Below, piece by piece: positions 52,573 through 63,913 of a DNA stretch of 64,000 nucleotides. Source of the stretch: Siphonodentalium dalli (lineage: Eukaryota > Mollusca > Scaphopoda > Gadilida > Siphonodentaliidae); contig CP136066.1 of assembly GCA_032622095.1 (NCBI GenBank), positions 203,942,978-204,006,977 on the forward strand. Reading direction: 5' to 3'. Within the stretch, counting starts at the first letter, position 1; every line of letters begins with the position of its first letter. Made by a program: the position numbers and the translations under genes. The notes under the pieces are model-generated. The model was not told the DNA's origin. It ran no database searches and worked only from the letters and a program-made list of their open reading frames with translations.

Positions 52573-53938
52573 TAGTCCAAGTCTTCTCGTACTAAAAACC
52601 GGCTAAGATATTGGGATGGAGGTGCCGGTCTTTAGTCCGAGTTCCAGGCCCATGCATTCTTATGACACGACTTAAGCGTTTGTGACCCGCTCAAATAAAA
52701 CCACAATTATATGAAATAAAATATCACAATTGCGACAATAAACGGATATTTTCCGCAGAAGACATGCTATTTGATCTGAAACCCACATCAGTTGTGAATT
52801 GAAAGCGGTAATTTAATGCGAAAAGAGACATTTACCGCAATGTTTACAAATTTTTAAAAGTATGCGAACTCAGTTGACCTCGCGAACTGTGTTCGGCATT
52901 TTCCGTTGAAAATATTCCGTAGATTTTCGAATGACCACGCAAATTACGATGAATTCTCCATTGTAATCGTAATTATGTGTGTCAATAAATAAAAAATAAA
53001 TAGATTAATTAAACATTGAAGATATAAATGTAATACATTAAATAAATTACGGGGAATTACAACCCTCTCAAAGTTTAAAACTGTGTAAACACAACGACCA
53101 TTAGAATAAATAATATGGTGCTACATTTCCCACATTTGGTGGACTTCAGCGAAATTAAGATATATACTAAGCGAACAGAGCAATATACTGCTCTTGTTAA
53201 GCACACACAAAATCAAACAAAATTTGTATAAATTTTTAACCTTAAGTTTGAAAAGTCCCACTAAAACGGAAGAACTATATTTCGAAACTGTGTGATTCGG
53301 TTCTCCGATTATTTTATCAACACAAAAGTCAAAATGCACATGGATGAAAATCACACGCATGGCAAGTCAGACACAAGAGTTCTAATTTGCTCCAATTTTG
53401 ACAAGTTGCTTGCGAAAATTGTCAACAAAACTACCTTTCTGATCCTCCATTATGTCATTAAGTTTTTAGTGCGGGAATTGTTCTCAAAGCACATTGGAAA
53501 CTGGACTTTGCGGCGATCGGGTTTCGCTATTTTGTTCGGAAAACCCCGCGCTATATATAGAAACGGAAACTAGAATACTCAGAACAAACACCGGACAATG
53601 CCGAAGTTCTTCGGAACCTGAGTTCGGCTTTCAGTTAAGTAAACAAACAGAAAAAACAGCGATGTTGGTGACAATCAACGGGAATATTCTATGCGTAATT
53701 TAACATGAAAGTTAGATTATTATACACCATTATGACCATAAGATGTCTCTCTTTCCGATGTATATAGCATCATGTATTGATTCATTAGGTAAATCGAGTA
53801 AAATACACCACAGATTCCCGCCACAGATCGTGGGCGTAACTCGTGTGATAGGATTGGTAAGCAAGCGGGCTTGGACTAAAAACAGCAAATCGCCATCCCA
53901 ATATCTTAGCTGGTTTTAGTACAAGAAGACTTGGACTA
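52573..53938 (+). mobile_element. 1.37-kb TIR transposon unique to copy 2, 9-bp target duplication
   Basis: The outer ends TAGTCCAAGTCTTCT and AGAAGACTTGGACTA are part of imperfect inverted repeats of about 48 bp (both containing agctaagatattgggatgg or the near form). The flanks share actgtggta (52564-52572, 53939-53947). Copy 1 at 42340-42370 shows the uninterrupted site cactggtggtatag. Nine-base duplications with long inverted repeats fit Mutator-like elements; an 8- to 10-base range cannot be excluded. A 93-aa frame at 53292-53573 has no recognisable domain. Confidence 0.88.
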
Positions 53939-54049
53939 ACTGTGGTATAGAAACTGTTCTCATATCGCTTTTAACATTCCGAAAACGCGCGATCATTTTT
54001 TTCGACATAAGGAATCCGACTATATATCAATTAAATACAATGGCTCTCA

Positions 54050-54241
54050 ATGGCGGAATCATTTGCGTTAGTTTATCGCCAATTGTTGCGTCCCGAATCG
54101 AGATGTAAATGTTTACAATTATGCGTAGTTCAGACGATTATATCTATGGTAGATTTCTTTGAAATATTCGGCGATGTTAGTAGAATGCTACAGTCCCATC
54201 AGTACTGCGAAGCTGTCGAGTCTATGCAGGGATGTGGCTAG
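54050..54241 (+). CDS. Hypothetical small ORF cut by hAT (copy 2)
   Basis: Duplicate of 42463-42654 with one residue changed (DVIRML to DVSRML). Confidence 0.18.
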   Translation: MAESFALVYRQLLRPESRCKCLQLCVVQTIISMVDFFEIFGDVSRMLQSHQYCEAVESMQGCG

Positions 54242-55355
54242 AGGGTCTCCGCTGGGGGGGGGTGGGTGTCCACCTTGGGAATTTCCATTTGCACCACCCC
54301 CCCCCCCTTGAGTCGGAATCACACCGACACAACTTTTTGCATATTTCCATTTGCACCCCCACCCCTTGTACCTCATGCTCAGGCCTAATTTCCTATATAT
54401 TCATAAGCCATGCTTCTATTTTCCCAGTATGAGAACATTAAGATATTTTAACCTGAAAATTGCCCCCAAAAAAAACAACTAGTGATCTAATTCCAGACAA
54501 ATGCACACAGCTACCGACAACAGACCAGGAAACACCGGGCGACCATGGTTGTTCGGCCCGGTGTGAGAAAATTTTGAAAACTGTACAAGAAAATCGCAAA
54601 TCCTAGCATCAAGACTGGCCTCAACTGAAGCTTTCCTAGTGTTGGAAATTTCAAACCTCATACTCCCCCTCAGGTTGGAAAATTCTTCAACTGATGACCA
54701 TTTATGTCTACAAGTTTGACCAAATGTAGTAAAATATTGTTTTGCTAAACTAATTAGCAGTTTTGTATTGGCCATGTGAATGGGGCAATGACACACCGGG
54801 CCGACCATGGTTCGGCCCGGTGTGCGAAAATTTTGAAATCTGAACAAGAAAATCGCAAAATCCTAACATCTAGACTAGCCTCAAGCCTTCCTACTGTTCG
54901 AAATTTCAAACCCTACACCCCACTTAGGTTGGAAATTTTCCAACTGATGACAATTCCAATGACAATGTTGACCAATTGTATGACAATATTGTTTTCTTAA
55001 ATTAACTAGAAGTTTTTGACTGGCCACGGGGGAGAGACCAGGACACAAGCTTTCCAAGTGTCGGAAATTTCCAACCTGTCACCCCCCTAAGGTTGGAAAA
55101 TTTCCAACTGATGACCATTTCTGTCAAAATTTTTGACCAAAAATAGGAACATATGCAAATATTGGTCGAAAAACAATAAATTCCCCCAATAAATTGTTTT
55201 ATAATCAAACTACAAGAACATTTTCAACCTATTGTTGGTGTGAAATTTCGTTGTGGCAGGTATGAAATTTCCAACTATTGAAAATATAGCTCTTGCTGGG
55301 GGGGGGGGGGGGTGAGACACCCCCCACGACCCCCCCCCCTCTAGCCACATCCCTG
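54227..55355 (+). mobile_element. hAT element of the CAGGGATGTGG family (copy 2)
   Basis: Same insertion as 42640-43813, with agtctatg at 54219-54226 and 55356-55363, so it predates the duplication. It lacks one internal poly-C unit and differs in poly-G length. Confidence 0.92.
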
Positions 55356-55576
55356 AGTCTATGGTTTAACAAGATATGACAAATTGCATAAATATTATAT
55401 ATAGAAGTCTTACACAGCAGGTCCATATCTTGCAACACCCTCTCGCAAACAACGGTATAATTATGATGGTTCAGTTCTCTGTGTGGCGTCTTCGCAACTC
55501 ACCAATCGTGACAGAAGCCCGCTTATTGTTCCTTGACATCATACAAGCGTGGCGTTAACTCCGCGGGATGTATGTA

Positions 55577-55675
55577 TAGGATATTCCCCGAGCTGTCGGG
55601 CATTCGGAAAAATAATTCACCGAGGCGAAGCCGATGTGCTTATTTGGACGAATGCCCGACAGTGAGGGGAATATC
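55577..55675 (+). repeat. Imperfect hairpin (copy 2)
   Basis: Duplicate of 44134-44230; the loop reads gaggcgaagccgatg, restoring symmetry relative to copy 1. Confidence 0.7.
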
Positions 55676-56530
55676 TATCTTAACCCACAGAATTTACGGA
55701 ATAACAAGACGAAATTCAAAATTTTCGCTATAATTTTATTTAGAAATTTGTCAATGATATTACAATGTATGATATATTTAACTAAAAGTCAAATAAAAAA
55801 TTTAACGAAAAATGTGAACATCACCATTAAACAAAACAAGTTCCGAGTCTGTCAGACAAATAAAGATTTATTATTTCGCAGTTTTATTTTGGGAGGGATG
55901 GGTACCAGGAAATTGTGAGATATAAACATGACATTTCTTAACCCCTAGCATATATACGGGCCTCAAGCTTTCCAATTGTTGTAAATATCATATCTGACAC
56001 CGCCTCTAAGGTTGGAAAATGTCCAACTGACAGAATGTAGAAAAATATTCGAAACTTGTCTTAAACGACATATTTGACAATGAGTATTGTTTGGAAAACG
56101 GAACTCTCATAACAACTATAACCTTTTCTCAGTCTGGACTTTTAAAGTGTTGATGATGCTTGCATGCACTTTACACAATGTTCCCCTATTTTGTAATGAA
56201 ACACATCAGCGGCCATTTTCGCCATGTCCCTGGTTTCTTCTGACATGTTTTGGGAGTTCAAGGGAACAACCGCCCCTGTTTGAAAGCTAGTCGATTGCGG
56301 TGTGTCCGTGAGCGATATATCACACGCTGATTAAGATTTGCGATTAAGCAACAACTCATGAGTTGAACTTAATAATATAATGCATATATATAACTATTGT
56401 CTCACTCATCACCAGCGGCCTTAGTTCACCTTAAATGTGTTAACTAATTAATGCGCGCTACCTATTTTGTGTTCACGAGAATAAATGTTCACAGAAAGTG
56501 GTGGTATTCTAAGATGTACACACAACCACA

Positions 56531-56683
56531 ATGGACTCAGATGATGATTTTAGAAGTACTATGACCCAGTCAACGTATAAAGTGGAATCGTCATCAGATA
56601 AGGATCCTGTTTCGTTTGTCGGAATTTCGACACAAGATATACTTTCTGACGTATTTTGTTTGGAAGAGGACGTTATTGGTTAG
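56531..56683 (+). CDS. Hypothetical 50-aa acidic ORF (copy 2)
   Basis: Duplicate of 45085-45237; context accacaATGG, two amino-acid differences, stop retained. Confidence 0.28.
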   Translation: MDSDDDFRSTMTQSTYKVESSSDKDPVSFVGISTQDILSDVFCLEEDVIG

Positions 56684-57967
56684 TCACACCAATTTGACCT
56701 TCCGGTGTGTCAGCAAGTGGAGAGCACACCAAACAATGACTTGTGATTGTTATGACAATACCATGGGAATGCACAATTTTTGTTAAAATAATGCACAGTT
56801 ATTGTTACCAGCGGGTAATCGGCTGGAGATTGTGCAAGGGGAGAACAATAGAAAATATGGCGACTGTGGTTTAAATTCAATTAATCTAACTGCTGCCGAC
56901 AGAGACATGAGCAATGTAACACGCACCACGGTCAGTTGTTAACAAATTGATTTTGCTATATGTGATGCCACATGTAGGCGAATAAAAATGACATTTAAGC
57001 CGAATCAAACGTGAAGAATACGGAATTTGCATATTTTATATTAAAAGCATCATATATACGATACATGGAAAATATGTGAACTCGCCATATCTGTAACCGT
57101 GACCAACCGACAATCTAGCCCAGATGCACAAATCTGGCTACTACTCCCTGGAACATAAATGCGCGCTTATTCAGCTTCCAGCGCCGTCGATAGTTTGACC
57201 TCTTGGTAATTGGCTTGTGATGAATATTAAACTGGCGTCAACGTGATCAATGTGTTAACCTTGTAGAATCTTGGTTAGAATCGGAAATGTACAATGCCAC
57301 TTATTAATTATCAAAAATAACCTTGGCATTAATTGAGTTATAGATTTTCAAGTAACACATCGGTAACCATTTTTTCGCGGTTGTGAAAATTGAATACCAA
57401 AATATTCTTAAAAAGAAATCTGTTTGATGTCCGTTTTTACAGCATCAGAGATCAGAAGTTGAGAGAGATATATAGCTCATATATAGCATAATAGCTTGCT
57501 TATAAAATATCTTTGGAAAATATAGATAAAAATAGAATCTTGCCGAGATTTTCGAGCAAATTCTGCAAACCAGGAAATACTAACAAGCCCGAAACAGGGA
57601 CGTGGACGGTGGGGGGGGGGGGGGGGAGGGGGGCATAATTTTCAATATATACTTGGACATTTCATGCCTGACAAAAGATTAGTTGAAAATTTTACACCAC
57701 ATAATTGTTCTCAATGTTTGATTTTCCATCAAGTAATTAGTGGGAAATTTGTTCTTTTTAGACCAACAGTAGCACATTTTTCTACTTTTGTAAAACAAAT
57801 TATATGGCCATCATTTAGAAATTTTGAACCTTAGGTGGGTGTCAGGTTGGAAATTTCCAACAGCTTGTGGTACCAATCACAAAGTTCCAACCCAGGTTCC
57901 GGCAGCTGGGAATCCAGCGCAGGGGAGTGAACTCTGCATGGAGCTTGATTGCCATGGTCTCGTACCC

Positions 57968-58150
57968 AGAGGCGTTATTTCGCTAAAATCCGATTCAGAT
58001 TCTGGATTCAGATTACAGATTGGTCCCCGTACGACTTGGTTCGGCAAAAGAACAGACCAGAAATTGGCCGAATCAGTAAACGAACAGACCGTAATCTCAA
58101 TTTCGTGGTAATCCGATTGGGATTCGGATTCCGATTACGGACTCAAATGT
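57968..58150 (+). repeat. Short dispersed repeat, gaggcgttatttcgctaaaa
   Basis: The first 75 bases recur at about 61831-61905 (gaggcgttatttcgctaaaa, then ctggattcagattacaga). Further diverged copies of a ccgatt(c)(a/g)gatt phrase follow at about 58105-58140. It starts exactly at the right edge of duplicated copy 2. Confidence 0.6.
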
Positions 58151-58180
58151 TCGTAATGTAAACAAACCGAGATTTCGCCA

Positions 58181-58734
58181 CCTCAGAGTTTAAAAACACA
58201 ATAAAAACATACATCCGTCTCTTGTGTACAAATTATTGCAGAATATAAACGATCTATATCAAAGAATTTTAAATGCGGAGACAAATTTGTTTTATTGAAT
58301 GTAAACTGGAGAATATTACTGAAATTAGCCAAATAATAACGCTATTGATAGTAACGCTGGGGGAGCACTTCGGTTGATGGCGAAGCAATTGCAAATCATT
58401 GTTGATTGTCACTTTCATATGTCTATTTCATAATTCCATCCTTAAAATACCGCCCGAACGCATGTCGATTTCGAATTCGGCGGATACGTCACCATTGACC
58501 GAATTCATATGAACCTGCATGGATATGTCTTCTGCTGTGTTCGTTATTATAATGTTTCTTCTTATTCAAGAAATAGTAGGATTATATGGTATCGATGGAT
58601 TATCAAATACACGTATGTACTATCATCTAGTCTTAAAGTTATAGCAATTTCATGTTTAACATGTTTTGTTTCGTTAAATGCAGTCGTTTTGCACAATAGT
58701 CTCTGTATAGACAACAGACACATGTTCCAGGGAC
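58181..58734. other. No gene recognised
   Basis: AT-rich sequence between the duplication edge and the gap. Confidence 0.4.
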
Positions 58735-58777
58735 GTGGCTAGAAGTTTCCTCAAATTTCCGGCCAACTGCACCCCCC
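58735..58777 (+). mobile_element. hAT left end running into the assembly gap
   Basis: Cagggacgtggctagaagtt with poly-C at the gap edge, the same terminus as 42640. The gap probably arose in the element's poly-C/poly-G body. Confidence 0.55.
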
Positions 58778-58877
58778 NNNNNNNNNNNNNNNNNNNNNNN
58801 NNNNNNNNNNNNNNNNNNNNNNNNNNNNNNNNNNNNNNNNNNNNNNNNNNNNNNNNNNNNNNNNNNNNNNNNNNNNN
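58778..58877. other. Assembly gap of exactly 100 N
   Basis: One hundred consecutive N, the conventional size for a gap of unknown length. Confidence 0.99.
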
Positions 58878-58914
58878 TAGTAATTTATGGACTTCTATAG
58901 TGGTACAATACAAA

Positions 58915-59520
58915 TTAGAATCAAATGATAAAAAATATGTATGTAACACAACTATACCGATGAAAGTAAAAATAATAATTTAGGCCGGGATAAGATGTTG
59001 GTTTGGTTATATGGACTCGGAGAAAAAGGGGTTCGTACCGATGAACTGACATAAATTAGTGGAGCGATGTTGCCATGTAATGCATCGCGACTGTACTAAA
59101 GCAGCAATGATATAAAATTGGGGGGGCCCGGGGGGGTCGGAAATTATCTCTATCTCTATAGATGGCACCAGAATTATATAGAAAGGAATAGCAATTGATA
59201 TACGTATACGGTATACTATAGTAATACCATAGACATATAAGTACAAGTATCACTCAATAAAATATTTCGTAACGTGACTATAGCGATGAAAAAAATAAAT
59301 AAATTGGACTGGGATTAGAGATTGGGTTGGTTATATGTGGATAATTGGATATGGAATTCATACCAATGAAATGATACAAATTAGTGGAGCGATAAAGACC
59401 AATGTTGACACTTAGTCAGGCTACGCGGGGGAAATAGGGGTTGATACGATAGACCGAAATAAATTTGTCGAGTGATAATGACCAATGTTGACGTATAAAG
59501 TAACGCGACTGTACTGTTGC
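58915..59520 (+). repeat. Diverged tandem repeat, period roughly 300 bp
   Basis: Phrases acta(t)a(c/g)cgatga(a)a, tggttatatg(t)gga and aattagtggagcgat recur near 58950-59070 and 59277-59393. A third partial unit follows at about 59427-59510 (aaatttgtcgagtgataatg). Confidence 0.5.
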
Positions 59521-59613
59521 ACAATTATCATGTAGAACCAGTCAAATATGGACTCTGGTGCCAATATGGAACAGCTCAGAAAACATTTGAAGGGCCCTAA
59601 AATTTATGGGATC

Positions 59614-59965
59614 TGCCATACAAATCGATTTATGTTGATAAATCTCTTATTTTTCAAAATTTTAAGCTGAGACTTGGTGTGTTTGAGTGGGATACGTATA
59701 TATTCCTAAAATGATAGGATACAGCACATAATTATGTTTTAGGTGGAAGAAATGAATTTTTTTCGATGATAAAATTTAACAATAAGTTAAATTTTAATAA
59801 CATGGGATTTGCAAATAAAATCGATTTATGTCGACAAAACTGTCATTTTTCAAAATTTTGAGTTGAGAATTCGTGTGTCTGTGTGTAATACTTATATATT
59901 CTTAAAATGACAGAGTCCAGCGCGTAATTATCTTTTAGATGGAAGAAATTGAATTTGTTTTCGAT
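59614..59965 (+). repeat. Tandem repeat, two units of about 185 bp
   Basis: The two units share aaatcgatttatgt(t/c)gaca-like sequence, tttttcaaaattttgag and atatattc(t/c)(t)aaaatgac, then ttttagatggaagaaatt. Confidence 0.6.
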
Positions 59966-60239
59966 AACCATCTACGGCCGTACTACGGCCGGGTTTATCG
60001 AGTACGCTATTTTATAAACAAACTTTTGTCAATAGCCGTTTTGGTCAAACTAAACCTTTTTCGACCGGGAAAGCAGATCCGAATAGTAGCTAAGATGTAT
60101 TTAGATAGAATTATCAAAAGAATTTGACCGATTAGGGTGCATTTTAAAAGAATCGAGTGGAGAAATCTTGGTGACATTTTCATAAAACACGCCGATAATT
60201 CCAAAGATAAAAGATGGCGGTTACTACAAAAAAAACAGA

Positions 60240-60790
60240 CATGCGCACTCCAATTAAAATTACCCATAATTCAGTTCACTACACCAGGGGCTCCCAACAG
60301 GTTATACAATATTTTCAGGCTATCAGATTATTTATATTTTCGACTTTAAGTTTACAATTTGAGCCTGTCCTCACTCTATCGATACGATTTATCATAAACA
60401 TATTATACACCAGTGGCGTTAACTTTACAACTTCGGCATCTACGTGATTATATCGGTACGATTCAGTAAGGTACAAACAATCTCCATAAAATACCCACAA
60501 TTCAGTTCACTACATGCAGGGGCTCCCAATAGGTTATTCCCATTTATTATGGGCTCCCAATAGGTTATACAATATTTTCAGGCTATCAGATTATTTATAT
60601 TTTCAACAAGATATTATTACACCGGTGACTTTAAGTTTACAATTTGAGCCTGTCCTGACTCTATCGATAGGATTTATCATATTTTCATAAACGTATTATA
60701 CACCGCTGGCGTTAACTTTACAATTTCGGCATCTACGTGATTATATCGGTACGATTGAGTAAGGTACAAACAATCTCCAAGAATACATTC
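60240..60790 (+). repeat. Tandem repeat, two units of about 280 bp
   Basis: The units share aattcagttcactaca, ggggctcccaa(c/t)aggttat, atattttcaggctatcagat, tgagcctgtcct and gcatctacgtgattatatcg. A short third piece (gggctcccaataggttat) sits between them at 60549. Confidence 0.75.
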
Positions 60791-61170
60791 GCCCTGTACT
60801 CCATGCGATATAAAAAAAACAAATGCTAGTAACACCACACTAGGTGGCATAATAATGTAACGCATACGATGATTTAAGATCTAATTTATTCAGCGAAATT
60901 GAGAAACACGATAGTGAATTCAATAATTTGAATGATGCAGATAAATTTGCACTGATTATGAGAAATGATAACATTAAATTAATTAACAAGGTTTGCAACA
61001 TAGTCCGGCTATTCTTCCTTCGGCGGAATAATAAAACTTCAAGAAATTGTTGAGGGAATGTTGATAAGAACTGTGTTTGTTATAATAATTTTGTTATGTA
61101 TTGCTTATTTATGTATATGATATTCATCAGTATCTTGCAACTGCCCATTGGGTTGTTTTGCAATAAATTC
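60791..61170. other. No gene recognised
   Basis: AT-rich sequence without a recognisable feature. Confidence 0.4.
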
Positions 61171-61172
61171 TT

Positions 61173-61300
61173 GTACTGTTTATGCCATATTTCTGATTGG
61201 TATAAGAACAATGTCTGTCTATATTTTACTATCCTTTCAGTTTATGGCGGTTTTTGACGGAGGTGAATATTTTAACAGCGCCAACGCCAACGTCGTACTG
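61173..61300 (+). mobile_element. Right part of a family E element
   Basis: tgtttatgccatatttctga, ggtataagaacaatgtctgt and tttatggcggtttttgacgg match the right arm of the copy at 17527-18013; the terminus is altered (gccaacgccaacgtcg). Confidence 0.55.
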
Positions 61301-61312
61301 TTATACACAGGG

Positions 61313-61480
61313 ACATAGCGACAGGGGACCGGGATATTACACCACACAACTTGGGTCAAAATGTTCAACAGTTTGGAATTTCATGCCTGACACAAACATA
61401 TCGGAAATTTTCCAACTGGTCACATGCAGGGTCGAAATATCTCATGGGTGTCTGGAAAGAAATATCGAATTTTCGCGATA
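61313..61480 (+). mobile_element. Fragment of the CAGGGATGTGG hAT family
   Basis: Starts cagggacatagcgacagggg and has the ttcatgcctgacacaaac and attttccaactgg phrases of the family. Confidence 0.45.
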
Positions 61481-62027
61481 TGTTTCTTTTCATACACAAT
61501 GAGATGTTTCAGGTTTTCAAAAAAAAAAACTGTAGGTATTCCAGGGTATTTTTTTTTCAACTTTACGCGGGTGTGATTGTCTTCGGAAAGTTTTTCGCTT
61601 GTTTTACTTGTGCCTTCTTCGTATATGGTGGTTCTCCTGTGAAACGACGGATTAAATAAATAACTCTTGCATTTCGAATAAGTTTATGGGTTATAACCGA
61701 TAAGTTTGCATACAATTTACTATAACTCGTGGTTATATAATTTGTTTTCAAATGTTCGCTCGGATAAACCACCTGCAGACTGCAGTGAAATATAACGAAA
61801 CCTACAGTGAAATAACGATATCGTATTTCACTGAGGCGTTATTTCGCTAAAATCCGATTTGGATTCTGGATTCAGATTACAGATTTGTCCCCGTACGACA
61901 GAAGATAGAGGGCCTCGTTCGCGCCACATCTAAAAATAGAATCTTTGGGTCTAAAAATTGTTTGAGGGTAAAATTGTTTGAGGGTAAAATTGGTTGTACT
62001 AAAATATTCCCAAAATATCAAAACCCA

Positions 62028-62366
62028 AAATATTTTTTCAAAACCCAAAACTTCCAAAATTTCAAAAACTTCCAAAATTTCAAAAACTTTCAAATATTTC
62101 AAAAATTTCAAAAACTTTCAAATATTTCAAAAATTTCAAAAACTTCCAAAATTTCCAGAATTTCCAAAACTTCCAAAATTTCCAAAACTTCCAAAATTTC
62201 CAAAATTTCCAAAACTTACAAAATTTCCAAAACTCCAAAAATTTCCAAAATTTCCAAAATTTCCAAAATTTCCAAAACTTCCAAAATTTCCAAAACTCCA
62301 AAAATTTCCAAAACTTCCAAAATTTCAAAAACTTCCAAAATTTCCAAAACTTCCAAAATTTCAATA
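62028..62366 (+). repeat. 9-bp-period simple repeat (ttccaaaac / ttccaaaat)
   Basis: About 37 units of a 9-bp motif alternate C and T at the last position with some ttcaaaaac variants. The period keeps frames open on both strands, giving false lysine/serine/isoleucine or tryptophan/lysine/phenylalanine proteins. Confidence 0.85.
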
Positions 62367-62579
62367 TAATGAAGATGACGAGCAACCAATTTTCGACTGG
62401 CCTGAGGCATTACGTTATGGAATGAATAACGACAGCGGATCAGAATGCATACATATAGTACGTCACTTGGACATTTTATCAGTTTATCACGTGATCACTA
62501 AATGTGGCAATCGGGTATCCACCGATGCCTGCAATATATTATTTATAATAATTGGACTCATTGATCTCACGTGAATAAT

Positions 62580-62995
62580 ACTCTTAGTTGTTCCAATAAA
62601 ATAGTTATCAAATTCGATCACCAATAGATTTGACTGTGGAATGTAAGGACCTTTAACTTATTTATCGATCTAAAGGGACACTCATTATGAATGAATGTTA
62701 ACAATACAAGCGCACGAATGAAGAGCGTTGAACATATACGAAATTACTACACGAATGAATTGAACCTTGAAATTTATATTTTCAAATCTTACCAACAACA
62801 GCTACAGACATAATCATAGTATTATACTGTCTTGCATGTACACACGCTATGACATCATTAAAGGCGGACAATCCACTCACGGTGTGACAACAGATACGGA
62901 CATAGGCATGGTGTTATACAGTCTTCTATGTACCCACGCTATGACACCATTAACGTACATTGGATGTTAGGTATATGACTCTTGAGTATGTACCG
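62580..62995. other. No gene recognised
   Basis: Two related phrases, tacacacgctatgac-like at 62838 and tacccacgctatgac at 62930, suggest a small tandem duplication of about 92 bp. Confidence 0.45.
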
Positions 62996-62999
62996 ATCA

Positions 63000-63738
63000 A
63001 TGAGCAAATGAGCAAAAAAACTGAGCAAATGAGCAAGAAAATGAGCAAATGAGCAATAAAAATGAGCAAATGAGCATAAAAATGAGCAAATGAGCAAGAA
63101 AATGAGCAAATGAGCAAGAAAATGAGCAAATGAGCAATAAAAATGAGCAAATGAGCAAGAAAATGAGCAAATGAGCAAGAAAATGAGCAAATGAGCATAA
63201 AAATGAGCAAATGAGCAAGAAAATGAGCAAATGAGCAATAAAAATGAGCAAATGAGCAAAAAAATGAGCAAATGAGCAAGAAAATGAGCAAATGAGCAAT
63301 AAAAATGAGCAAATGAGCAAATAAATGAGCAAATGAGCAAGAAAATGAGCAAATGAGCAATAAAAATGAGCAAATGAGCAAATAAATGAGCAAATGAGCA
63401 ATAAAAATGAGCAAATGAGCAAAAAAATGAGCAAATGAGCAATAAAAATGAGCAAATGAGCAAATAAATGAGCAAATGAGCAAAAAAATGAGCAAATGAG
63501 CAAATAAATGAGCAAATGAGCAATAAAAATGAGCAAATGAGCAAAAAAATGAGCAAATGAGCAATAAAAATGAGCAAATGAGCAAATAAATGAGCAAATG
63601 AGCAAAAAAAATGAGCAAATGAGCAAATAAATGAGCAAATGAGCAAGAAAATGAGCAAATGAGCAAATAAATGAGCAAATGAGCAAAAAAATGAGCAATA
63701 AAATGAGCAATAAAAATGAGCAAATGAGCAAAAAAATG
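63000..63738 (+). repeat. Minisatellite of about 19-20 bp built on atgagcaaatgagca
   Basis: About 37 units each carry two atgagca heptamers, separated by one of four spacers ending in (a/g/t)aaaa. The spacer alternates between aataaa, aagaaa, aaaaaa and ataaaa forms. Antisense frames of up to 302 codons exist only because the array lacks stops. Confidence 0.88.
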
Positions 63739-63913
63739 GGCATACCTGTATGTAGGCCTACCAGTGGATGAATAGTCTGCCGGAGAAGTACTGTGTAGAC
63801 AGGTCTTGTCAGTAAGAGAGTCAGACGATAAGTGAAGGCTCGGCTATTAAAACATAGTAATGCGATAGCGAACATCAAACGAGTCTGAGCACGCATATCT
63901 GTCAAAGGATACG

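Larger units (their letters stand above)
46579..57967 (+). repeat. Tandem duplicated block, copy 2
   Basis: Matches 35955-46510. It lacks the family A insertion of copy 1 and carries its own 1366-bp insertion at 52573-53938. The junction with copy 1 (46511-46578) contains atgagaatgctcgcatatga, sequence from the family B hairpin. At the right edge homology ends after ctcgtaccc and a gaggcgttatttcgctaaaa repeat begins. Confidence 0.95.

Noticed and set aside
61962-62574. Open frames of KISKTSKISK type and their antisense WKFWKF
   Set aside because: They arise from a 9-bp simple repeat; the non-repeat tail has no recognisable domain.
62950-63905. Long antisense open frames (up to 302 codons) rich in LLICSFAHF
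   Set aside because: They run through a 19-20 bp minisatellite lacking stops; composition is entirely dictated by the repeat.
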